The notes beneath the pieces were generated by a model. It did no database searches. It worked only from the letters and a program-made list of their open reading frames with translations, and had not been told where the DNA came from. Below, piece after piece: positions 28,636-38,494 of a stretch of 46,978 nt of DNA (positions are counted from its first letter, which is position 1; the number at the start of each line of letters is the position of its first letter). The position numbers were made by a program, and so were the translations under genes. Source of the DNA: Burkholderiales bacterium (GTDB lineage Bacteria; Pseudomonadota; Gammaproteobacteria; Burkholderiales; Usitatibacteraceae); the NCBI GenBank assembly GCA_025360815.1, contig JANYBL010000102.1, positions 1 to 46,978 on the forward strand, in the 5' to 3' direction.

Positions 28636-29061
28636 TCATGCGAGCTCATCAACCGAATGATGGACGGTCTCAATATCAATGGGTGCTGGGACGCCGTCAA
28701 TAACGTCTGTGTCGAGCGCAACGAAATCCATCTCGGCGCCCCGTTTTGCCGCCTGTTGCTCGCGGATGACATCCATCATGACGCTACGAATTCCCCGCGC
28801 GGCGTAGGCTAAGAACCGTACACGATCCTCAAATTTCACCTGATTGCCTTGTGCGAGCTTAATGTAGCTTTAATGCACGAGTGCTGTCGTTTCTAGGCCA
28901 TTGCCTAGCTTGGTTCCTGATAAACGCGCATGAGCAATGCTCTTAAGATCGGGATAATAAGCACTGGAGGCGGTTTCTAATTGCGTCGCGAACGCATGCT
29001 TCGAGTTGTTTGCGCGCGGCGTCTCGTCAAGCGCTGCCAAGACAGAAATAAACTCTTTCGT
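28636..29061 (-). pseudogene. Degraded ECF sigma factor (TIGR02999-like)
   Basis: On the minus strand, one frame from 29061 reads like an ECF sigma-70 of the TIGR02999 type: YYPDLKSIAHARLSG, then TTALVH, an in-frame TAA (28870-28872) where the family has Glu-Ala, then SYIKLAQGNQ. It continues FLAYAARGIRSVMMDVIREQQAAKRGA and FVALDTDVIDG, ending at TGA after SVDELA. The sigma-4 helix-turn-helix is absent. A scrap reading ERAWFLFANHL in another frame just beyond (28590-28650) looks like the family's final ARAWL segment, which would mean an internal deletion. No intact sigma factor can be made. The rest of the 28465-29115 gap shows nothing else convincing. Confidence 0.7.
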
Positions 29062-29115
29062 CTATGTTGACGCTCCCGATTACAGTTGTTGTGTAACGCC
29101 TTCCTGTGTTGCTCC

Positions 29116-31035
29116 CTAACGACTATGCGATGTCATCTTAGCCAGTGGTGATGCGATACTGACGCCTGGCGCAGCACTTTGCGCGCCGTCCGCGCCTTGC
29201 AGTTTGGCAACATTGGCATCAGACGAATCATCCAAGCGTTCATCCACAACATTGAGAAAGCCCAAGCTTTCCGGATTGCGACGCATCGCTACGCCGACCG
29301 CCAAAATATCGACGTACAGTAAATGCAGTATCCGGCTAATCATTGGCAGATGCGTACTCACATCTTCTAGGTGATCGACAATCAGTGCCGCATCAGCCTT
29401 GCGGGCGAGCGGACTTTGGCTGGCGGTAATGGCGATGATTGAGGCGCCGCGTTCATGGGCGCGCTCAGCGACTTCCATCAGTTCGGGTAGGCGGCCACCG
29501 CTGCTGATAATCACCGCGACATCGCCCGGTTTAAGTACATCAGCGGCCAGTAATTGCAAACGCGGATCGGTATAAGCGCCGCTAGAGATACCAAATCGCA
29601 AAAACTTATATTGCGCATCGAGTGCCACCGCGCCGTATTGACCAACCGCAAAGAACTCAACACGGTTGGCGTGAATCAGAAGCGCGATTGCCCGGTCGAT
29701 CATGTCGCGATTCAGATGGCTCCGCACTTGCAGAATGGCCGACGCGGTATTGCCCAAAACTTTCGCGCCAAGCTCCAACATTGAATCATCATTGGTCACC
29801 TGCACATGGGTGACCGGCACTGTGCCGGTGAGGCCGGATGCGAGGCGCAATTTGAAATCGGACAAGCCCTCACATCCGAGTGACCGGCAAAAGCGAATCA
29901 CTGTCGGTTGACTCACCTGTGCGGCGCGCGCGATTTCGGTAATCGGGTCGTTCAGCACCGTGCGCGGATGTGCCAACACATGCTCAGCGACACGTAGCTC
30001 AGCGGGTGACAACTCGGCGCGTGCGCGACGTATTTGGTCGAGGATCGCCGAGGATGTTTTTAGGGTGCGCAATTGCGCTTCAAGAATCGCCGATGCGCCC
30101 GTAAAGGTGGCGTGTTCAGCGGTAATGACAAAGGTCGGAATCGCGGCGACATATTGGCTAAAGCGGCCTTTGTCTTCAAAGCGTGCGCGAAACGGCGACT
30201 GATCAAAATAGGCGCCTAGGCGCGGGACAATGCCGCCGCCGATATAAATGCCGCCGAGTGCGCCCAGCGTTACAGCAAGGTTAGCGGCGGCGGTGCCCAG
30301 CAACGCGCAAAATACCTCAAGCGTTGCCATGCAAACCGGGTCTGTGGCATCCAATGCGTGTTGCGTAATCTCCGGTGCCGATAAATTTTTGGGTTTAACG
30401 TTAGCATGCGTGTATTCAGCCATCGCGCGATACATCAATTCCAATCCTGGCCCCGATAGCAACCGCTCGAATGAAACATGGTCAAAATGCTTCCAAGCGT
30501 AGCGCAGCACCGCAATCTCACGTTCATCACGTGGCGAGAAGCTGGTGTGACCACCTTCGGAGCCAAGCGATATCCAGCCATCGCCAGCGGGAATTAAACC
30601 GGAAACACCCAGGCCCGAACCGGAGCCCAGTAAGCCGATCACACTCTGTTTATGTGCTTCGCCACCGCCCACCTGGCGCACATCGCGTTTGCCCAGCCGC
30701 GGTAAGGCCATCGCCAGCGCCGTGAAATCATTGACCACCACCAACGTATCCCAACCCATTTGGCTGCGCATTTTCTCGATCGAAAACTGCCAATGATAGT
30801 TGGTCATTCGCACTAAATCACCGTCCACCGGGTTCGCAATTGCCACGGCTGCGTGGTCGATTTTTGCCGGTGGCAGAGCCGCCAAATAAGCAGTAACTGC
30901 CGCCTGAAAGTCGGCGTGGTCAGCACAACGTAATGAAGCAATCTGCGTAAACTCGCCCTGCGCCGTCTCCAGCGCAAATCGCGCGTAGGTTCCGCCGATA
31001 TCAGCGATTAGTCGTGGATTGTCAAAGGCGGGCAT
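29116..31035 (-). CDS. glk: Bifunctional glucokinase / RpiR-family regulator
   Basis: 639 residues: a fusion well known in Burkholderiales. Residues 1-~330 form a glucokinase: LIADIGGTYARFALE, the catalytic Asp in VVNDFTALAMALP, GSGSGLGVSGLI, SEGGHTSFSP and GGIYIGGGIVPRLG. Residues ~340-420 are an RpiR HTH (IARAAQVSQPTVIRFCRSLGCEGLSDFKLRLASG). From ~460 there is a SIS sugar-phosphate-binding domain (RVEFFAVGQYGAVALDAQYKF, VAVIISSGGRLPELMEVAERA). It phosphorylates glucose and probably senses a sugar phosphate such as glucose 6-phosphate or KDPG while binding DNA. A second glucokinase without the regulator lies at 42573. It is divergent from an aldo/keto reductase gene across a 176-191-bp spacer containing a perfect 9-bp inverted repeat. 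Confidence 0.96.
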   Translation of the reverse strand: MPAFDNPRLIADIGGTYARFALETAQGEFTQIASLRCADHADFQAAVTAYLAALPPAKIDHAAVAIANPVDGDLVRMTNYHWQFSIEKMRSQMGWDTLVVVNDFTALAMALPRLGKRDVRQVGGGEAHKQSVIGLLGSGSGLGVSGLIPAGDGWISLGSEGGHTSFSPRDEREIAVLRYAWKHFDHVSFERLLSGPGLELMYRAMAEYTHANVKPKNLSAPEITQHALDATDPVCMATLEVFCALLGTAAANLAVTLGALGGIYIGGGIVPRLGAYFDQSPFRARFEDKGRFSQYVAAIPTFVITAEHATFTGASAILEAQLRTLKTSSAILDQIRRARAELSPAELRVAEHVLAHPRTVLNDPITEIARAAQVSQPTVIRFCRSLGCEGLSDFKLRLASGLTGTVPVTHVQVTNDDSMLELGAKVLGNTASAILQVRSHLNRDMIDRAIALLIHANRVEFFAVGQYGAVALDAQYKFLRFGISSGAYTDPRLQLLAADVLKPGDVAVIISSGGRLPELMEVAERAHERGASIIAITASQSPLARKADAALIVDHLEDVSTHLPMISRILHLLYVDILAVGVAMRRNPESLGFLNVVDERLDDSSDANVAKLQGADGAQSAAPGVSIASPLAKMTSHSR

Positions 31036-31111
31036 AGAGAGATGAGCGATGAGAGATGAGGTGCTTAAAATTATTCTAAGATTGCCTGAAAGTGCATATT
31101 AGAAATTATAT

Positions 31112-31137
31112 CCAGAATGATTGTAACGTCATTCTGG
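31112..31137. promoter_or_regulatory. Perfect 9-bp inverted repeat, candidate operator
   Basis: CCAGAATGA (31112-31120) and TCATTCTGG (31129-31137) are separated by eight bases, in the divergent spacer between glk-rpiR and the aldo/keto reductase gene. GATAAT at 31140 on the plus strand could be a -10 element for the reductase gene. A regulator site is an inference; the sequence differs from the HexR-like palindrome. Confidence 0.4.
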
Positions 31138-31226
31138 GCGATAATTAAAAGGCTCATGCAGTCTCGTTGCAAACACTTTTACGATTTCATTTTTAGCCAG
31201 TCACATTACTTTTGTTAAAGAAGAAT

Positions 31227-32123
31227 ATGCAACAGCGACCATTCGGCAATACCGGCCTCAAGGTTTCCATTATTGGCCTAGGCGCTGGCCAAATCGGCGA
31301 CGCCAATCAGCGCGAAGAGGATGTCAGCCGTTTGCTAAACGAGGCGCTTGATTTGGGGATGACGCTTATCGATACCGCCCGGGGATATGGGCTTTCCGAG
31401 GAGCGTATCGGACGGCATATCGCGCACCGACGAAGCGAATATGTGCTTTCCACCAAAGTCGGCTACGGCGTCCCGGGGCATCAGGATTGGACACCTGAGT
31501 GTATCGTTGCCGGCGTTGACCAGGCGCTGCACAATCTGAAAACCGAGGTGCTGGATATTGTGCATTTGCATTCGTGCCCAAAGGGGACGTTGGTAAATAG
31601 CGGCGTAGTTGATGCTTTAATAAAAATGCGCGAGCAGGGCAAACTTCGAGTTGCCGCATATTCCGGAGAAAACGACGAGTTAGCGTGGGCGATTAGCGAG
31701 GCAGGCGGCAACAAAGGGCTATTCGGCAGCGTGGAATGCTCCGTCAATCCGTTCGATCAAAAAAGCCTTGCTACCATTCTGCCGAGCGCAAATGACCAAG
31801 GCATGGGCGTAATTGCCAAGCGAGCGTTAGGCAACGCGCCATGGCGGTTTGCCGAGCAGCCGCATGGCAACTATTGTGAAACCTATTGGTTGCGCAAACA
31901 GGAGATGGCGCTCGATATTGATGACATGCAATGGGATGAATTTTCCTTGCGCTTCAGCGCCTTCGCGCCTAACGTAAGTTCTGCCATCGTCGGCACGTCA
32001 TCGATTGCCAATTTACGCCGTAATATTAAACTCATCGCGGCAGGTCGATTACCGGAAGAGTTGTTCGAGGCAGCTCGAGCTCGATTTATCCATTTAGGTA
32101 GCCAATGGTCCGGCGAGATCTGA
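31227..32123 (+). CDS. Aldo/keto reductase
   Basis: About 298 residues. NADPH-dependent AKR-family features: RPFGNTGLKVSIIGLGAGQ at the N-terminus, the catalytic Asp and Tyr in LIDTARGYGLSEERIG, the Lys in VLSTKVGYG, and the His in VDIVHLHSC-type context (DIVHLHSCPKGTL). GTSSIANLRRNI near the end fits the phosphate-binding loop. The substrate is unknown. Start ATG 31227 is preferred over TTG 31212. It is divergent from glk-rpiR, so it may respond to sugar status. Confidence 0.88.
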   Translation: MQQRPFGNTGLKVSIIGLGAGQIGDANQREEDVSRLLNEALDLGMTLIDTARGYGLSEERIGRHIAHRRSEYVLSTKVGYGVPGHQDWTPECIVAGVDQALHNLKTEVLDIVHLHSCPKGTLVNSGVVDALIKMREQGKLRVAAYSGENDELAWAISEAGGNKGLFGSVECSVNPFDQKSLATILPSANDQGMGVIAKRALGNAPWRFAEQPHGNYCETYWLRKQEMALDIDDMQWDEFSLRFSAFAPNVSSAIVGTSSIANLRRNIKLIAAGRLPEELFEAARARFIHLGSQWSGEI

Positions 32124-32136
32124 TTGATCGCAAAGG

Positions 32137-32967
32137 ATGGAAGGCATCACCCCAAACTGGATAGACGCGGGTAAAAGCCGCGAAGCCGCCTTCCCAACGC
32201 TGCCCAATGGTAGCGACCGCTTTCGCGTTGCGGCATCTATTGACCGCAAGCGCGGGCAAGAGGCGACCGCTTCTCTACCGATTATCGTTAAGCCTTACTT
32301 CTACCAAACCCTTTGGTTTAGCTCGATGGCGGCAATCTTATCGCTCGCCATGGTCATTGCTCTTTTTCGGTTCCGAACGCATCAACTGCGCAATCGGCAC
32401 ACCGAGATGGAGCGCCTAGTGGCCGAGAAAACCGAAGCGCTCAAATTGGCAAACGAACATCTCTCGCGTTTGTCCTTTGCCGATGCATTGACGGGGCTCG
32501 CCAACCGGCGCTGACTCGATGAAATCCTAGACACCGAATGGCGACGTGCATTGCGTTTGCAAACGCCGCTTGCTGCGCTGCTGATCGATATCGCTGTGTT
32601 TAAGGCTTACAACGATACGCTGGGTCACCCCGAAGGCGATAAATGTCTGGTCGCCGTAGCCGATGTGATTCGACAGGTGACCAGTCGTGCCGGCGACTTT
32701 GCCGCGCGATACGGTGGCGAAGAATTTATCATCCTGATACCCGGATTGGATCGCGCCTCTGCGCTGGCCTATGCCGAAATGTTGCGACAGGCATGCGAGG
32801 CGAGAGCAGTCCCTCATCCATCGTCGCCGGTGGCGGCAGTGGTCACGATCAGCGTCGGCGCCGCTGCCAGCATTCCATCAGAGCAAACCGCGCCAGCAGC
32901 ACGCATTGCCGAGGCTGATGCGGCGCTTTATCGGGCGAAGCATGAGGGGCGCAATCGCGTTTGTTAA
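32137..32967 (+). pseudogene. Truncated and interrupted GGDEF sensor protein
   Basis: The 5' part (32137-32514) resembles the end of a Y_Y_Y domain (TPNWIDAGKSREAAFPTLPNGSDRFRV...YFYQTLWF) of propeller-type sensors, then one membrane segment, a short coiled coil and the GGDEF entrance FADALTGLANRR. A TGA at 32512-32514 interrupts the frame where the family has a residue before LDE; CGA to TGA would explain it. The frame continues in phase to 32967 with RYGGEEFIILIPG, the active-site signature. The usual metal-binding DIDxFK reads IDIAVFK, so an Asp is lost. The N-terminal propeller is missing. It was probably a diguanylate cyclase gene and is now a pseudogene. No alternative start restores the GGDEF domain. 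Confidence 0.82.
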
Positions 32968-33046
32968 AAGTTTAAGGAATTGCGGGGCTTCGATGTTGAA
33001 AGGCAACGGCGAAATCGGTGTTATGAACCCCGCGCTTGCGGACTGA

Positions 33047-34546
33047 TCACTCATGCCAAGAATGCCCATGCCGCTCGGTGAGCGCAATCGCCGCTGTTGG
33101 TCCCCAGCTCCCGGCGCTGTAAGGCTTGGCCTGGTGTCCCGTTGTGCGCCAGCCGTCAATGATGCCGTCGATCCATTTCCAAGAGGCTTCAACTTCATCG
33201 CGCCGGACAAACAGCGCGGAATTACCGCGCAGCACATCGAGCAGCATGCGTTCATAGGCAATCCGGCGGCGGGATGTGCCGAAGGCTTCGCCGACCGATA
33301 GGTTGAGGCCGACTTCGCCTAGGCGGGTTTCGTTTACACCCGGTTTTTTATGCATCAGCGTCAGCGTGATGAGCTCGTCGGGTTGTAATTTGATGAGCAG
33401 CGTATTTGGCTGCAAGGTCGCGCCAATATCGGCAAAAATATTGTGTGGTGCAGGCTTAAACTGAATCACAATTTCGCTCATGCGCTCTTGCATCCGCTTG
33501 CCGGTGCGCAGGTAAAACGGCACCCCGGCCCAGCGCCAGTTATCAATCTCTGCCTTGATCGCGATGAAGGTTTCGCAGTCACTCTCCAGCCCCCCGGTTT
33601 TATTTGCACCGGTTTCGTCGTGATAGCCGACGACAGCTTTGCCGCCACTAAAGCCCGCCGCATATTGGCCGCGCACGGTGTTCACATTTACATCGGTGCC
33701 GGTGATCGGCTTGAGCGACCACAATACTTTGACCTTTTCATTGCGCACGGCGGATGGTGTAAAGCTTGCCGGTGGTTCCATCGCGACCAAACAAAGCAAT
33801 TGCAGCAAATGGCTTTGCACCATGTCGCGGAGTGCGCCGGTGCTGTCGTAAAACGCCCAGCGACCATCCACGCCGACGGTTTCAGCAACCGTGATCTGCA
33901 CCTGTTCAATCGCGTTGGCGTTCCACAGGGGCTCAAAGATTGAGTTTGCAAAACGCAGCGCCATTAAATTTTGTACGGATTCTTTGCCCAAATAATGATC
34001 AATCCGAAATACTTGATTTTCATCGAACGCAGTGCCGATCGCTTCGTTCGTGGTCCGGGCTGTTTCGGTATTGGTGCCGATGGGTTTTTCAACCACAATC
34101 CGGCTGGCCTTATTTACGATACCCAAATCCCGGAGCCCGAGGCAGATTGAGCCAAACAATTGGGGCCCCGTGGAGAGATAAAAAATCGTGCCGCGCTCAT
34201 CGGGTATGTTGGTGTTGACTGCCAACGCCGCACGTAAGGGCTCCAAACCGCCCGGCGCTTTGATGTCAATTGTCACATATGAGATACGGTTGGCGAAGCC
34301 TGCAAACGCCGCATCGTTATACAGCTCTTTATTGGCCGAGGTTTGAATAGACTCCTTCACCTTGGCCAAAAATTCCGCCGCAGAAAGCTGCGAAGTTGCC
34401 GCGCCGATCAATTGAAATTCAGTTGACAATAAGCCATCACAATCCAACGCGTAGAGGGAAGGCCAGAGCATTCGTTTCGCGAGATCACCGGTTGCACCAA
34501 AGAGCACAAAGGCACGGCATTGATTGAGGTTGGGTTCAATATTCAT
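33047..34546 (-). CDS. zwf: Glucose-6-phosphate 1-dehydrogenase
   Basis: 499 residues. It oxidises glucose 6-phosphate with NADP+ to 6-phosphogluconolactone, feeding the Entner-Doudoroff pathway. Signatures: the nucleotide-binding FVLFGATGDLAKRMLWPSLY, the active-site RIDHYLGKESVQNLMALRFAN, EKPIGT, and YERMLLDVLRG near the C-terminus. No strong Shine-Dalgarno is seen at ATG 34546. It is the third gene of an edd-eda-zwf string, 75 bases after eda. No 6-phosphogluconolactonase gene lies in the window. Confidence 0.97.
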   Translation of the reverse strand: MNIEPNLNQCRAFVLFGATGDLAKRMLWPSLYALDCDGLLSTEFQLIGAATSQLSAAEFLAKVKESIQTSANKELYNDAAFAGFANRISYVTIDIKAPGGLEPLRAALAVNTNIPDERGTIFYLSTGPQLFGSICLGLRDLGIVNKASRIVVEKPIGTNTETARTTNEAIGTAFDENQVFRIDHYLGKESVQNLMALRFANSIFEPLWNANAIEQVQITVAETVGVDGRWAFYDSTGALRDMVQSHLLQLLCLVAMEPPASFTPSAVRNEKVKVLWSLKPITGTDVNVNTVRGQYAAGFSGGKAVVGYHDETGANKTGGLESDCETFIAIKAEIDNWRWAGVPFYLRTGKRMQERMSEIVIQFKPAPHNIFADIGATLQPNTLLIKLQPDELITLTLMHKKPGVNETRLGEVGLNLSVGEAFGTSRRRIAYERMLLDVLRGNSALFVRRDEVEASWKWIDGIIDGWRTTGHQAKPYSAGSWGPTAAIALTERHGHSWHE

Positions 34547-34621
34547 AAAGTTTTTGGGTTGAAAAATAAAGGAAGTTGAGGTTTTGGCTGGCCGTTTAAT
34601 AAAGCAGCAGCCGAACCTATT

Positions 34622-35260
34622 TTAGGCGGGTTTGCGCAAGCCCGCAGCCAGCTTGGCGCGCCGTTCGATTTCCGCCCAATCTTTCTTGGCTACCGCCGCC
34701 GCCGGGGCAAGCCACGAGCCGCCAACACAGGCAACGTTAGGAAGCGCCAAATAGGACGGCGCAGATTCCGCATCAATACCGCCAGTCGGGCAAAACAAAA
34801 CCTGCGGGAATGGCCCGCCGATGGCTTTGAGCATGTCGATGCCGCCAGCCTGCTTGGCCGGGAAAAGTTTCATCGCGGTGAAGCCTACGGCAAGCGCGGA
34901 CATCACATCTGATGGTGTCATCACGCCGGGTAGGAAGGGGAAATCATTTGCGTGGGCGCTGGCTTTTGCCAACAGCGCAGGCGAAGCACCGGGGCTCACA
35001 CCAAAGACGGCGCCTGCTTCCCGCGCGGCATCATAATCGGCAACATTCGATATCGTGCCGACCCCAACAATCGCCTCCGGTAAGGCGGCGCGAATTGCCC
35101 GGACGCAATCGAGCGCGGCGGGTGTGCGCAGGGTGACTTCCAGCACGCGGATGCCGCCGGCAACAAGTGCGCGGGCGAGTGGCACGGCATCGTCAACATG
35201 ATCCAAGACGATGACCGGCATGACAGGGCTTGCCTGCAACATTTCGCGGATGGTTTTCAT
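34622..35260 (-). CDS. eda: KDPG aldolase (2-dehydro-3-deoxy-phosphogluconate aldolase)
   Basis: 212 residues. It cleaves KDPG into pyruvate and glyceraldehyde 3-phosphate. Visible: the catalytic Glu in [25 protein letters not shown], the [11 protein letters not shown] segment, and the Schiff-base Lys in [14 protein letters not shown]. The [12 protein letters not shown] phosphate loop is present. The ATG overlaps the edd stop by four bases (ATGA), with AGGAAG upstream, so translation is coupled to edd. Confidence 0.97.
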   Translation of the reverse strand: MKTIREMLQASPVMPVIVLDHVDDAVPLARALVAGGIRVLEVTLRTPAALDCVRAIRAALPEAIVGVGTISNVADYDAAREAGAVFGVSPGASPALLAKASAHANDFPFLPGVMTPSDVMSALAVGFTAMKLFPAKQAGGIDMLKAIGGPFPQVLFCPTGGIDAESAPSYLALPNVACVGGSWLAPAAAVAKKDWAEIERRAKLAAGLRKPA

Positions 35261-37146
35261 GCAGTTACTTCCTCTGTTGTTTGAATGCGGTTCGTAGAAT
35301 CATCGGCCACGCCAAAAATGGCCGCGCCTTCTTCCGCCGTTAAAGCGTTGCCGCGTGCGGAGATGAAAAGCTCGCGCCCCATGCCAAATTGATTCGCCGA
35401 AAGATCTGAAGTTGCGACGACACGGCTTGCCCAAACAGCTGCTGCTACTTGCGCTTCCAACACGCCATTCTCAGCATCCAGCAAAATCATATCGCCAGTG
35501 CGAACACGGCCAATGGGCCCGCCCAGCAAGCATTCTGGCGAAACGTGAATCGCGGCAGGGACTTTACCCGAGGCACCTGACATTCGGCCATCCGTGACGA
35601 GTGCCACCTTGAAACCCTTGTCCTGCAGCGAGGATAGCGCAGGCGTTAACTTGTGCAGCTCCGGCATCCCGTTGGCGCGAGGTCCTTGAAACAACACGAT
35701 GGCGACAAAGTCACGCTCCAATTCGCCGCGCTTGAAAGCGGCCAGCACATCGTCTTGATCGTAGAACACAATCGCAGGCGCTTCAACAATCCGGTTGGCT
35801 GCTTTGACAGCCGAGACCTTAATCACTGAACGCCCCAGATTGCCGCGCAAGACTTTCAATCCGCCATCGGCGCTAAACGGGTTGGTAGCGGGGCGCAACA
35901 CCGTTTCATCATGGCTGTTTTGCGGTGATGCCTGCCACGCCAGTGTATGGTCTTGCAACGTGGGCTCGTTGCTATAGTGCATCAAGCCATGGCCGGCCAC
36001 CGTTTGCACATCTGCATGTAATAAGCCTGCGTTGATAAGCTCACGTATCGTAAAACCTGCGCCGCCAGCCGCGTGGAAATGGTTAACATCCGCGCTGCCA
36101 TTGGGATAAATTCTGGCAAGCAATGGCACGACGGATGAGAGCAAATCAAAATCATCCCAATCCACCAAGATACCCGCCGCACGGGCGATCGCGATGATGT
36201 GAATAGTGTGGTTCGTTGAGCCGCCTGTCGCCAACAAGCCGACAATGCCATTCACAATCGCCCGCTCATCGATAACGTCTGCGAGTGGTGTGTATTCGCG
36301 GCCAAGATGTGAAATTTCAGCGGCGCGTTTTGCCGCGGCACCGGTGAGCGCATCCCGCAGCGGGGTGTTGGGTGTGACGAACGCGGAGCCCGGCAAGTGT
36401 AAGCCCATGATCTCCATCAAAAATTGATTACTGTTCGCGGTACCGTAGAAGGTGCAGGTCCCTGCGCCATGATAGGCCCGGCTCTCAGCCTCAAGCAGAG
36501 CAGCGCGATCCAATTTGCCCTCGGCAAACTGCTGGCGAATTTTGGCTTTTTCATCATTCGATAAGCCCGTCGTCATCGGCCCGGCGGGCACAAAAATTGT
36601 TGGTAAATGACCGAACTGCAATGCGCCGATCAGCATTCCCGGTACGATCTTGTCGCAAACTCCCAAACACAGCACAGCGTCGAACACGCCGTGTGAAAGG
36701 GCGATGGCGGTTGACATGGCAATCACGTCACGCGAGAAAAGCGACAACTCCATCCCCGGCTGGCCCTGCGTTACGCCATCGCACATTGCCGGAACACCAC
36801 CGGCGAATTGCGCGACCGCGCCTGCTTCCCGCGCCGCTCTTTTGATAATCTCCGGGAAGCGCGCCAACGGCTGATGTGCCGAAAGCATATCGTTGTACGC
36901 TGAGACGATGCCGATATTGGGTTGGCGAATTTCACGCAGAATCAATTTGTCGTTGGGCGCTTCAGTAGCAAAGGCGTGTGCCAAGTTCGTGCAGGAGACA
37001 CGGCCGCGCGATGCGCCGGTGGTGCGCGCTTTGGCAACGCGTTGCATATAGGCTGTGCGGGTTGCAAAGCTGCGCGCCACAATCCGTACGGTGACGGCGG
37101 TTACAACGGGGTGAATGGGTGTACGGACTGATTCTGTTGCAGTCAT
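35257..37146 (-). CDS. edd: 6-phosphogluconate dehydratase
   Basis: 629 residues. An iron-sulfur dehydratase of the IlvD/Edd family converting 6-phosphogluconate to KDPG. Cluster Cys: [13 protein letters not shown] and [13 protein letters not shown]. Other signatures: [17 protein letters not shown] and [19 protein letters not shown] 37146 is preceded by AGGAGG, a strong Shine-Dalgarno. It is the first gene of edd-eda-zwf. Its upstream region, shared with divergent hexR, holds two HexR-like palindromes. Confidence 0.97.
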   Translation of the reverse strand: MTATESVRTPIHPVVTAVTVRIVARSFATRTAYMQRVAKARTTGASRGRVSCTNLAHAFATEAPNDKLILREIRQPNIGIVSAYNDMLSAHQPLARFPEIIKRAAREAGAVAQFAGGVPAMCDGVTQGQPGMELSLFSRDVIAMSTAIALSHGVFDAVLCLGVCDKIVPGMLIGALQFGHLPTIFVPAGPMTTGLSNDEKAKIRQQFAEGKLDRAALLEAESRAYHGAGTCTFYGTANSNQFLMEIMGLHLPGSAFVTPNTPLRDALTGAAAKRAAEISHLGREYTPLADVIDERAIVNGIVGLLATGGSTNHTIHIIAIARAAGILVDWDDFDLLSSVVPLLARIYPNGSADVNHFHAAGGAGFTIRELINAGLLHADVQTVAGHGLMHYSNEPTLQDHTLAWQASPQNSHDETVLRPATNPFSADGGLKVLRGNLGRSVIKVSAVKAANRIVEAPAIVFYDQDDVLAAFKRGELERDFVAIVLFQGPRANGMPELHKLTPALSSLQDKGFKVALVTDGRMSGASGKVPAAIHVSPECLLGGPIGRVRTGDMILLDAENGVLEAQVAAAVWASRVVATSDLSANQFGMGRELFISARGNALTAEEGAAIFGVADDSTNRIQTTEEVTA

Positions 37147-37226
37147 GGGTGCCTCCTAGGGCGCAATGTTTGCTGCAGCGCCGCGCATTGAAAAATTTAA
37201 CGATTTTTACCTATCCGAAGATTAAT

Positions 37227-37241
37227 TGTAGGTTTTCTACA
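37227..37241. promoter_or_regulatory. HexR-like operator (TGTAGGTTTTCTACA)
   Basis: A 15-bp palindrome of the form TGTAG-N5-CTACA in the divergent edd/hexR region, about 80 bp upstream of edd. Both five-base arms are exact. It matches the form recurring before glk (42358). HexR represses edd-type genes in many proteobacteria; KDPG is the effector. The rest of the 37147-37487 spacer shows only the second copy at 37355. Confidence 0.75.
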
Positions 37242-37354
37242 TAAATAAATCAACTGGCGGCGGTAAACGATGTCGGTAGGCTAGACTCCAGCCGACAAAG
37301 CGCTGGGCGATATGGAAAGATAACCGCAAAGAACTACTTGCGCCGCGAATGACT

Positions 37355-37369
37355 TGTTGATAATCTACA
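37355..37369. promoter_or_regulatory. HexR-like operator, imperfect copy (TGTTGATAATCTACA)
   Basis: One mismatch in the left arm relative to TGTAG-N5-CTACA. It lies about 120 bp upstream of hexR and 128 bp from the first site, so looping or independent control of hexR is possible. Confidence 0.6.
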
Positions 37370-37487
37370 TAAATTGCTGAAATGCAGCAAGTGCGCATTG
37401 TCAACACACCTCAGGATCGGTTCCTATTGTGACGCCCCGATGGAAAAAGCCATGTCAGCACGGGCCATGAAATAAGTTTAAAGCAAG

Positions 37488-38432
37488 ATGAAAACAACGA
37501 ATAAAAAAACGGTCGCGAAAAAAGCGATGCCAATATTGACATTGGCGAAGCGAATGCTTGGCCCAAAGTCCGCTCCAGAAGCGGCGTTCGAGCCATCTGC
37601 CCTATTAGACCGTATCGAAAGTGGCTTGGATCAGTTACGTCCATCCGAGCAGCGGGTGGCGCGGTTTGTGTTGCGACATCCCAATCAAGTAATCAATTTA
37701 TCGTTCCCTGAGATTGCCGCGCAAACCGGCGTGAGCCAGCCAACAGTGGCCCGATTTTGTACGGCTTCCGGCTTTAGCGGGTATCGTGATTTCAAGCTTC
37801 GGTTAGCGCAGAGTTTGGCCAACGGCGTGCCGTTCGTACATCGCGATGTGCAACTCCAAGATTCGATGGCCGAAGTCGGCGCTAAAGTGTTTGACCGCGC
37901 CATCGCCGCTCTCATGACGGTGCGAAATCATCTTGACCCTGACAAGCTGAATCGCGCCACAGCGCTGTTGGCGAGGGCGAAAAAAATTGAATTTTACGGG
38001 TCAGGAAATTCGGGCATTGTGGCAATGGATGCGCAGCATAAATTTTTCCGTTTGGGTGCGCCAGCCGTCGCCTATGCAGATCCGCATGTCCACGCGATGG
38101 CCGCTTCCATGCTTGGGGACGGCGATGTGGTGGTGGCGATTTCGGGTAGCGGTAGCACACTCGATTTGTTGCGTAGTGTTGAAATCGCGCGCGGTGCCGG
38201 TGCCGATGTGATTGCCATCACGGCGAGTGATTCCGCACTCGCCAAGCTTGCCAATGTCGTGCTCACCGCCGACGTACCGGAAGATTTGGACGTTTATGCG
38301 CCGATGACCTCGCGCTTGGTGCATCTGGCGATTGTTGATGTGTTGTCGGTAGGCGTCGCGGTGCTGCGCGGCCCTGCACTGGGCGCACGATTGAAGCGTG
38401 CCAAAGAAGTATTATCGGAGCGGCACGGCTAG
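37488..38432 (+). CDS. hexR: RpiR-family repressor HexR
   Basis: 314 residues. A basic N-terminal extension of ~45 residues precedes the RpiR HTH (SFPEIAAQTGVSQPTVARFCTASGFSGYRDFKLRLA). The SIS domain (about 155-290) shows IEFYGSGNSGIVAMDAQHKFFRLG and VVVAISGSGSTLDLLRS. HexR senses KDPG and controls glucose-catabolic genes. It sits divergently from edd-eda-zwf with HexR-like palindromes between, which supports the name. The nearby glk-rpiR fusion carries a related regulator domain, so the two may share targets. ppc follows on the same strand. Confidence 0.92.
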   Translation: MKTTNKKTVAKKAMPILTLAKRMLGPKSAPEAAFEPSALLDRIESGLDQLRPSEQRVARFVLRHPNQVINLSFPEIAAQTGVSQPTVARFCTASGFSGYRDFKLRLAQSLANGVPFVHRDVQLQDSMAEVGAKVFDRAIAALMTVRNHLDPDKLNRATALLARAKKIEFYGSGNSGIVAMDAQHKFFRLGAPAVAYADPHVHAMAASMLGDGDVVVAISGSGSTLDLLRSVEIARGAGADVIAITASDSALAKLANVVLTADVPEDLDVYAPMTSRLVHLAIVDVLSVGVAVLRGPALGARLKRAKEVLSERHG

Positions 38433-38494
38433 GGAATGCTGTTATGAACAATGAAAGTCTTGAAAATTTTTGCACACATTGAGAAAGCGTCATC

